This document shows positions 58,338 through 64,000 of a stretch of 64,000 bases of DNA, one piece after another. The stretch is from contig CALTUD010000001.1 in assembly GCA_943912335.1 (NCBI GenBank), forward strand, positions 124,001-188,000, read 5' to 3'. Origin of the DNA: an uncultured Acetobacteraceae bacterium. Its GTDB lineage: Bacteria > Pseudomonadota > Alphaproteobacteria > Acetobacterales > Acetobacteraceae. Positions within the stretch are counted from its first letter, which is position 1. The number at the start of each line of letters is the position of its first letter. Made by a program: the position numbers and the translations under genes. Below the pieces are notes generated by a model. It had not been told where the DNA came from, searched no databases, and saw only the letters and a program-made list of their open reading frames with translations.

Positions 58338-59261
58338 TTATCGCGCCTCCCCCTCCCGCACCGGAAAGAACCCCGGCACCTCCGCCTGTGCCACCGTGTC
58401 CCGCAGGAAGCGCCGCGTCAGGCGTACCTGCGCGCTTTCGGCCATGTCCGCGTCCGACACCATCCAATAGGATCGTGTCAGCGTCAGCATCTCAGGCAGA
58501 ACTGGCACCAGACCCGGCATCGTGCAGGCCACGTAATCCGGCAGCACGCACAGCCCGACGCCCTGCGCCGTGGCGACCAGCTGCGCCTGCAGGCTGCTGT
58601 TCTGGAGCCGGGCGCGCAGATGCGGGCCGATCTCGTTCAGGTAGTTCAGCGCGCGGGTGAAGATCAGATCATCCACATAGCCGATGAACGGATGCGCCAG
58701 CATGTCGTCGCGGCTTCGGATCGGCGCGTGCCGGTCGAGATAGGCGCGCGCTCCATACACATGCAGCCGGTAATCCGCCAGGCGTTCCAGCACGACGTTG
58801 CCGGCGGCGGGCGGGGTCATGGTGATCGCCACGTCCGCCTCGCGTCGTGACAGCGAGACGATCTGCTGGATGGTGATCAGCTCCACCGTCAGCCCCGGAT
58901 AGGCGGCGATCAGCGCGCCGATCCGGCTGGCCAGAAAGAAATTGCCGAACCCCTCTGGCGTGCTGATCCGCACGGCCCCGGTGACGCCGTGCTGGTGTCC
59001 CGCGGCGGTCTCGGAAATACGGTTCGCGTCCGCCTCGATCGACCCCGCGAGGCCCAACAACGCCTCGCCATGGCGCGTCAGCAGATAGCCGCGCGGCCCG
59101 CGCTCGAACAGCTGCACGCCAAGCGCCTCTTCCAGCATGGTGATGCGCCGCCCGACCGTAGCGTGGTCCGCCCCCGTGCGCCGCCCGGCCACGGACACGG
59201 TGCCGTAGCGCGCCACGGCCAGAAAAAAGCGGAGGTCGTTCCAGTTAAACGGCTGGGTCAT
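58338..59261 (-). CDS. LysR-family transcriptional regulator
   Basis: 307-aa regulator. The HTH is NWNDLRFFLAVARYGTVSVAGRRTGADHATVGRRITMLEEALGV. The effector domain includes GAVRISTPEGFGNFFLASRIGAL and READVAITMTPPAAG. It belongs to the CrgA-like branch. The ATG at 59261 has AGGAT about 7 bases upstream; GTG 59276 is an alternative. It is divergent from the iron alcohol dehydrogenase and acylating dehydrogenase genes, which it probably controls. Confidence 0.9.
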   Translation of the reverse strand: MTQPFNWNDLRFFLAVARYGTVSVAGRRTGADHATVGRRITMLEEALGVQLFERGPRGYLLTRHGEALLGLAGSIEADANRISETAAGHQHGVTGAVRISTPEGFGNFFLASRIGALIAAYPGLTVELITIQQIVSLSRREADVAITMTPPAAGNVVLERLADYRLHVYGARAYLDRHAPIRSRDDMLAHPFIGYVDDLIFTRALNYLNEIGPHLRARLQNSSLQAQLVATAQGVGLCVLPDYVACTMPGLVPVLPEMLTLTRSYWMVSDADMAESAQVRLTRRFLRDTVAQAEVPGFFPVREGEAR

Positions 59262-59375
59262 TGTGCAATCCTGCACGGAGATTGGTCGAAAACACTTATT
59301 TCAGTGCAGTCCCGTCGATGCTAGCCCAGAGGAAGGCAAGCCCGAACGGGCGATGGTCGAAGGGGAGCTGGACGG

Positions 59376-60533
59376 ATGGCCTCGATTTTCCTGCCGCGCG
59401 CGATGCGGGTCGGCGGCGGCACGCTTCAGGAGCTGCCGGCCGCCCTGGCGCAGCTCGGTTTCAGCCGGCCCGTGATCCTGACCGACGCTTTCATGACCAG
59501 CTCCGGCATGCTCTCGCGTGTCCTGACCGTGCTGGCCAAGGCCGGGATCGAGGCGCGCAGCTTCTGCGGCGTGGTGCCGGACCCGACCGTGCGCGCGGTG
59601 GACGAGGCCGTTTCCTTCGTCCGCGAAGGGCAGCACGATTGCATCATCGGCTTCGGCGGCGGCAGCTCGATCGACACCGCCAAAGCGGTCGCGGTTCTGG
59701 CCGTGCGCGGCGGCACCATGCGCGCGCTGAAAGCCCCGCATCAGGAGGACGAGCCCGGTCTGCCGATCGTGGCGATCCCCACCACGGCCGGCACCGGTTC
59801 GGAAGCGACCCGCTTCACCGTGGTCACGGACGAGGCCAATGACGAGAAGATGCTCTGCGCCGGTCTGGCCTATCTGCCGACGCTGGCGATAGTCGATTAC
59901 GAACTTACCCTCGCCAAGCCGCTGCGTTTGTCCGCCGATACCGGCATCGATGCGCTGACGCACGCGATCGAGGCCTATGTCTCCGCCAAGGCCAATCCGT
60001 TCTCCGACGCCCTGGCGCTGGCGGCGATGGGCGCGATCTGGCCCAATCTGCGACGCGTCTGCGCCGAGCCGGGCGATAGTGCCGCGCGCGAGGCGATGAT
60101 GCTGGGCGCGCTCCAGGCCGGCATGGCGTTCTCCAACAGTTCCGTCGCCCTGGTGCATGGCATGAGCCGGCCGATCGGCGCGCATTTCCATGTCGCGCAC
60201 GGCCTGTCCAACGCCATGCTGCTGCCGACCGTCACCGCCTGGTCGGCGCCGTCCGCGCTCGGCCGTTATGCCGCCTGCGCCCGCGCCATGGGCGTCGCGG
60301 AAGCGGGCGAGGGCGATCAGGCCTCGGTGGCGCGTCTGGTGGAGGCACTGAAGCAGATCAACCAGGACCTCGCCATGCCGACGCCGCGCTCCTACGGCAT
60401 CGACGAGGCGCGCTGGTTCGCCCTGCTGCCCTCCATGGCCGAACAGGCTCTGGCCTCCGGCTCCCCCGCCAACAACCCGCGCGTGCCGGACGCGGCGGAG
60501 ATCCAGGCGCTGTATCGCGAAAGCTGGTCCTGA
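59376..60533 (+). CDS. Iron-containing alcohol dehydrogenase
   Basis: Group III alcohol dehydrogenase, 385 aa. It has IIGFGGGSSIDTAKAVAV, IPTTAGTGSEATRF and the metal ligands DTGIDALTHAIEAY and HGMSRPIGAHFHVAHG. It is close to 1,3-propanediol or 4-hydroxybutyrate dehydrogenases. With the next gene it could oxidise 3-hydroxypropionate to malonate semialdehyde; that is inference from context. It is not closely similar to the iron enzyme at 20711. The start ATG at 59376 follows GGGGAGC by about 9 bases. Confidence 0.88.
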   Translation: MASIFLPRAMRVGGGTLQELPAALAQLGFSRPVILTDAFMTSSGMLSRVLTVLAKAGIEARSFCGVVPDPTVRAVDEAVSFVREGQHDCIIGFGGGSSIDTAKAVAVLAVRGGTMRALKAPHQEDEPGLPIVAIPTTAGTGSEATRFTVVTDEANDEKMLCAGLAYLPTLAIVDYELTLAKPLRLSADTGIDALTHAIEAYVSAKANPFSDALALAAMGAIWPNLRRVCAEPGDSAAREAMMLGALQAGMAFSNSSVALVHGMSRPIGAHFHVAHGLSNAMLLPTVTAWSAPSALGRYAACARAMGVAEAGEGDQASVARLVEALKQINQDLAMPTPRSYGIDEARWFALLPSMAEQALASGSPANNPRVPDAAEIQALYRESWS

Positions 60534-60571
60534 CCGAACGCATCGCAACCGACACCAGAAGGATATTTCCC

Positions 60572-62092
60572 GTGTACGACACGCCCTCGACCGACACCGT
60601 GATCGATCATGTGATCGACGGCCACGACGCTCCGGCACACCCCGCCGGCGACACCGCCCGCGTGTTCAACCCGGCCACCGGCGCCGTTACCGCCACGCTG
60701 GTGCTCGGCAGCCCCGCCGAGGTGGAGCAGGCCGTCTCTGCCGCCACCCGCGCCTTTCCCGGCTGGGCGGCGACCGCGCCGCATGTGCGCGCCCGCGTCC
60801 TGTTCCGGTTCCGCGACATGGTGGAGCGCAATCTCGACCGCCTCGCCGCCATCATCACCGCGGAGCACGGCAAGGTGCTGAGCGACGCCAAGGGCGAGGT
60901 GATCCGCGGGCTCGAGGTGGTGGAGTTCGCCTGCGGGATTCCGCAGATGCTGAAAGGCGAATTCTCGGAGCAGGTCGGCACGGGGATCGAGGCGGTGTCG
61001 TTCCGCCAGCCGCTCGGCGTCGTCGCCGGCATCACCCCGTTCAACTTCCCGGCCATGGTGCCGATGTGGATGTTCCCCGTCGCTCTGGCCTGCGGCAATT
61101 GCTTCATCCTGAAGCCGTCCGAGCGCGATCCGAGCCTCGCCAACGAGATCGCCGCCATGCTGAAAGAGGCCGGGCTGCCGCCGGGCGTGTTCCAGGTCGT
61201 CCATGGCGGCAAGCCGGTGGTGGACGCCCTGCTCGACCATCCGGGCGTGGATGCGGTGAGCTTCGTCGGCTCTACGCCGATCGCCGAATACGTGTATCGG
61301 CGCGGCACGGAAGCCGGAAAGCGCGTGCAGGCGCTGGGCGGCGCCAAGAACCACATGATCGTCATGCCGGACGCCGATCTGGACAAGGCGGTCGACGCGC
61401 TGATGGGCGCCGCCTACGGCTCGGCCGGCGAACGCTGCATGGCGATCTCCGTCGCCGTGCCGGTGGGCCAGGAGACTGCCGACGCGCTGGTGGCGCGTCT
61501 GGCGGAGCGCGTCCGGGTGTTGAAGGTCGGGCCGGGCACCGACGCTGCTGCCGAGATGGGCCCGCTGGTGACGCGCGACCACGCAGCCAAGGTGCGCGGC
61601 TATATCGACAGCGGCGTGGCCGAGGGCGCCGAACTGGTCGTGGACGGGCGCGAGATCGCGGTGCCGGGTCACGAGAACGGTTTCTTCGTCGGCGGCACCT
61701 TGTTCGACCACGTCACGACGGAGATGAAGATCTATCGCGAGGAGATCTTCGGCCCGGTTCTGTCCGTCGTGCGGGCGCAGAGCTTCGACGAAGCGCTCGG
61801 CCTCATCAACAGCCACGAGTTCGGCAACGGCACGTCCTTGTTCACCCGCGACGGCGACACCGCGCAGGCCTTCATGACGCGCGTGCGCGCCGGCATGGTC
61901 GGCATCAACGTGCCGATCCCGGTGCCGATGGCGTTCCATTCCTTCGGTGGCTGGAAACGCTCCTTGTTCGGCGACCACCACATGCACGGCCCCGAAGGCG
62001 TGCGGTTCTACACCCGTCTCAAGACCGGAACCGTGCGCTGGCCGAAGGGCATCCGCAGCGGTGCGGATTTCGTGATGCCGACTCTGAAGTAG
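60572..62092 (+). CDS. mmsA: CoA-acylating methylmalonate/malonate-semialdehyde dehydrogenase
   Basis: NAD- and CoA-dependent aldehyde dehydrogenase, 506 aa, converting malonate or methylmalonate semialdehyde to acetyl- or propionyl-CoA with loss of CO2. The family feature LGVVAGITPFNFPAMVPMW, the NAD/CoA region VSFVGSTPIAEYVY, the catalytic Cys in YGSAGERCMAISVAV and GNGTSLFTRDGDTAQAF are all typical. The start is GTG at 60572, with AGAAGGAT about 6 bases upstream. It is 38 bases after the alcohol dehydrogenase gene. Confidence 0.93.
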   Translation: MYDTPSTDTVIDHVIDGHDAPAHPAGDTARVFNPATGAVTATLVLGSPAEVEQAVSAATRAFPGWAATAPHVRARVLFRFRDMVERNLDRLAAIITAEHGKVLSDAKGEVIRGLEVVEFACGIPQMLKGEFSEQVGTGIEAVSFRQPLGVVAGITPFNFPAMVPMWMFPVALACGNCFILKPSERDPSLANEIAAMLKEAGLPPGVFQVVHGGKPVVDALLDHPGVDAVSFVGSTPIAEYVYRRGTEAGKRVQALGGAKNHMIVMPDADLDKAVDALMGAAYGSAGERCMAISVAVPVGQETADALVARLAERVRVLKVGPGTDAAAEMGPLVTRDHAAKVRGYIDSGVAEGAELVVDGREIAVPGHENGFFVGGTLFDHVTTEMKIYREEIFGPVLSVVRAQSFDEALGLINSHEFGNGTSLFTRDGDTAQAFMTRVRAGMVGINVPIPVPMAFHSFGGWKRSLFGDHHMHGPEGVRFYTRLKTGTVRWPKGIRSGADFVMPTLK

Positions 62093-62100
62093 GGAAACGC

Positions 62101-62124
62101 GGCCGGGGCGTTCGCGCCCCGGCC
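62101..62124. terminator. UUCG hairpin between convergent mmsA and the PEP-utilizing gene
   Basis: A perfect 10-bp stem, GGCCGGGGCG / CGCCCCGGCC, closed by a TTCG tetraloop fills the convergent gap 8 bases after the mmsA stop. It is very stable, with no T-run. Confidence 0.7.
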
Positions 62125-62131
62125 AGGACGG

Positions 62132-64000
62132 TCATGGCTCGGCGTCCAGTGCGGTGACGACGCCGCTTCGGCCGTCGATCCGGACGCGTTGCCCGTTGCG
62201 CAGCGTCGTCATCGCGCCGCGCACTGCCATCACCGCCGGAATGCCGTGTTCCCGTGCGGCGATCGCGCCGTGCGAGAGCGGGCCGCCGCTTTCGGCGACG
62301 ATGCCGGCGGCACGTGCGAAGATCGCGGTCCAGGCCGGCGTGGTCGCGCGCACCACCAGAATGGCGCCGTCTGGACAAACGCCGAAATCCGCTGGCGAGC
62401 GCAGAATGAAGGCCGGCCCCTCCGCCCGTCCGGGGCTGCCTGGAATGCCGGACAGGGCATCGTCCGAGACCGTATCGTCCCGGGTTTCGTCCAGGGTCCA
62501 GGGTGGCGAGGCCAGTGTCTGTTCGGCATGACACTCTTTGGCGTCAGCGATCTTTCTGCCCAGAGCATGCCAGCCGGACGCGTCGTCGCGCGCGACAGCT
62601 TCGGCCAGAGACGCTTCGCTGGCGAAGAACAGATCGAGCGGCGCCTCGATCGCGCCGATCTCTGCGGGATGGCGGCCGAGCGTGCCGATCGCACGTCGCA
62701 GCAGCGGGGCGAGGCGGGCGGTGTGGTAGTGCTCGACGTCGTCGAGTTCGGTGTAGAGCCGCGCCAGACGCACCAGCTCGCCCAGAAGCAGCGCGGTGTC
62801 GTCCGGTAGCGAGGCGCTCAGGCGACGCAGGGTGCGTTCCGCCGCGATGCGATCTGCCAGAGTGTCGCGTGGCGTCGCCGGGCGATCCAGACGGGCACGC
62901 ACGGCCTCGAGTGCGGCATCCGGCGCTTCCGCCCAACCCGGCTGATAGGGATCGAAATCGAGTTCGCGATGGCCGTGCTCGTCGAGCAGCGCCGTCCAGG
63001 CCGTGTGGAACACCGGGAACCCGGTCAATGTGCCGCGCGCGATCAGCTCCGCCGCGCCTTGTTCCCGTAGCGCATGCGACAAGATGGCGTCGTTCCGGGC
63101 GATGGCGGCAAGCTGCTCCAGCGCGTCGTTCACATGGGCTGTGCGCGTGCGTACGGGCGCCATCAACGTGTCGTAGGCGGCATCGGCATCGTGTGTGAGC
63201 GTCTGCAAAAGTGCCCGCAGCGCCTTGTGGATCGCGGTCTGCCCGATCGAGATGGCGATGTTGTGCCGGAAATACGCGCGACCGGCGCGGTTGATCTCGC
63301 CGACATGCGCCCAGATCGCCGCTGCCGGCAGCGCGTCGAGCGGCTGTGCCCTGAGCCTGCCGACATCGAGCAGGAAACGGTCCAGGGACCGCTCCCATTC
63401 GCCGGGCAGCTCCAGCAGCCAGCCGAAGCGTCGCACCAGCTCCGGCAAGACTGCTTCCAGGGACGGGCCGGACGGCATCGGCATGCGGCTGAGATAGATC
63501 TCCACGGCGGTCTGGTTGCCGTAGATGAAACCGTCGAAGCGCCCGAACCATTTGGCACGCAAAGGCGGAAGACCCATCCGGGCGAAGGATGACGACAGCG
63601 CCTCATGGAAACCCGCCTCGGCGAAATCCCAGGCCAGAGGCGTGACCGGAGACGGAAAGCGTTCGGCGGATTCGTCCCGGGTCCAGCGCGGCGGCAGGGC
63701 GGTGACGGGGCGCGCCTGCAACACGCGCACGCCGGTCCCCTCCACGGCCCATTCCACGTCCTGCGGAAATCCGGCCTTTTCTTCCACGGCACGCGCGATC
63801 GCGGCGATCGCGGCGGCTTCGCTCTCCGTCAGACACGGCGCACCGCGTGGAAAGGCCGTGTCGCGGATGGTGAGATCGGCTTTGTTCAGGATGAAACGAT
63901 CCACTTCCGCCTCACCGCCGACCACGGCCTCGCCCAGACCGGAATGTGCCGAAAGATGGATCTCGTCGAGTTTTCCGTTGATCGGATCGAGGGTGAAGGC
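62132..64000 (-). CDS. PEP-utilizing (PEP synthase/rifampicin phosphotransferase-like) enzyme, partial
   Basis: Phosphotransferase with a swivelling His domain. The frame is open beyond the window edge; upstream of the first visible GTG it still reads FTLDPINGKLDEIHLSAHSG and LGEAVVGGEAEVDRF, the end of a PPDK N-terminal ATP-grasp domain. The N-terminus is therefore missing. The C-terminal mobile domain has the phospho-His signature GGPLSHGAIAAREHGIPAV. The long helical middle is typical of rifampicin-phosphotransferase-like proteins. The substrate is unknown. Without the missing part, true PEP synthase cannot be excluded. Confidence 0.82.
   Translation of the reverse strand, partial: AFTLDPINGKLDEIHLSAHSGLGEAVVGGEAEVDRFILNKADLTIRDTAFPRGAPCLTESEAAAIAAIARAVEEKAGFPQDVEWAVEGTGVRVLQARPVTALPPRWTRDESAERFPSPVTPLAWDFAEAGFHEALSSSFARMGLPPLRAKWFGRFDGFIYGNQTAVEIYLSRMPMPSGPSLEAVLPELVRRFGWLLELPGEWERSLDRFLLDVGRLRAQPLDALPAAAIWAHVGEINRAGRAYFRHNIAISIGQTAIHKALRALLQTLTHDADAAYDTLMAPVRTRTAHVNDALEQLAAIARNDAILSHALREQGAAELIARGTLTGFPVFHTAWTALLDEHGHRELDFDPYQPGWAEAPDAALEAVRARLDRPATPRDTLADRIAAERTLRRLSASLPDDTALLLGELVRLARLYTELDDVEHYHTARLAPLLRRAIGTLGRHPAEIGAIEAPLDLFFASEASLAEAVARDDASGWHALGRKIADAKECHAEQTLASPPWTLDETRDDTVSDDALSGIPGSPGRAEGPAFILRSPADFGVCPDGAILVVRATTPAWTAIFARAAGIVAESGGPLSHGAIAAREHGIPAVMAVRGAMTTLRNGQRVRIDGRSGVVTALDAEP

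Noticed and set aside
59376..60533. Iron alcohol dehydrogenase as phosphonoacetaldehyde reductase of the phosphonate locus
   Set aside because: It is more than 6 kb away and tightly linked to mmsA and its own LysR, so the diol or hydroxyacid role fits better.
1..64000. tRNA genes, rRNA genes or CRISPR arrays
   Set aside because: No cloverleaf with a TTCGANTC-type arm, no rRNA-like sequence and no regularly spaced direct repeats were seen by eye.

Overview
The window looks like the chromosome of a GC-rich alphaproteobacterium, most probably an acetic acid bacterium (Acetobacteraceae). This is inferred from the strongly G/C-biased third codon positions, an RNase E with an acidic insertion in its S1 domain, a hopanoid-type HpnL membrane protein, an MlaA lipoprotein, and many sugar-uptake and dehydrogenase genes. 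I saw no rRNA, tRNA, CRISPR array or complete mobile element. Nearly all the DNA is coding, with frequent 4-base ATGA/GTGA overlaps.

Layout. 0-5.2 kb holds core genes: partial rne, a Tat-exported cell-wall amidase, a LapA-like protein, pyrF and trpF. 5.3-9.2 kb holds a secreted Gly/Tyr protein, ahcY, a PLP dehydratase and an L-2-keto-3-deoxyarabonate dehydratase homologue. 9.4-20.7 kb is a carbohydrate region: a FadR-type GntR regulator, a YtfQ/R/T-YjfF-type sugar ABC transporter, a GbpR-like LysR regulator, and a four-gene cassette of a TIM-barrel isomerase/decarboxylase-like protein, a DhaK/DhaL-type kinase, a triosephosphate-isomerase homologue and a 3-hydroxyacid dehydrogenase. Read together, the cassette fits oxidation and decarboxylation of a C5 sugar acid to erythrulose, then phosphorylation and isomerisation. 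A palindrome, TTGTCTGACAA, occurs twice around this cassette. 20.7-28.5 kb has an iron-type alcohol dehydrogenase and a second sugar ABC system with a fused ATPase-permease, a LacI regulator and a near-perfect LacI-type operator.

28.6-37.8 kb has an OsmC protein, an NCS1 permease and a probable 5-oxoproline module (fused 5-oxoprolinase, MarR-like regulator, DUF969/DUF979 membrane pair, DUF2891). 37.8-41.8 kb has an SDR and an NAD-salvage operon (prs-nadV-nrtR). 41.9-47.9 kb has hpnL-tyrA, a large AsmA protein, two tiny membrane proteins and mlaA. 48-53 kb is a phosphonate-biosynthesis locus: a PhnY*-like dioxygenase and a nucleotidyltransferase face a PEP mutase-nucleotidyltransferase fusion, a small lipoprotein and phosphonopyruvate decarboxylase. 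53-55.4 kb has a small helical protein, folD and threonine aldolase. 55.4-58.2 kb looks acquired: an IS5-type transposase relic, a peroxiredoxin and two SDRs. 58.3-64 kb has a LysR, an iron alcohol dehydrogenase with an acylating semialdehyde dehydrogenase, and a PEP-utilizing enzyme cut by the window end.

Four copies of a composite inverted-repeat element of about 115 bp lie at four of the twelve convergent gene junctions and nowhere else in the window. They look like a family of bidirectional transcription terminators.
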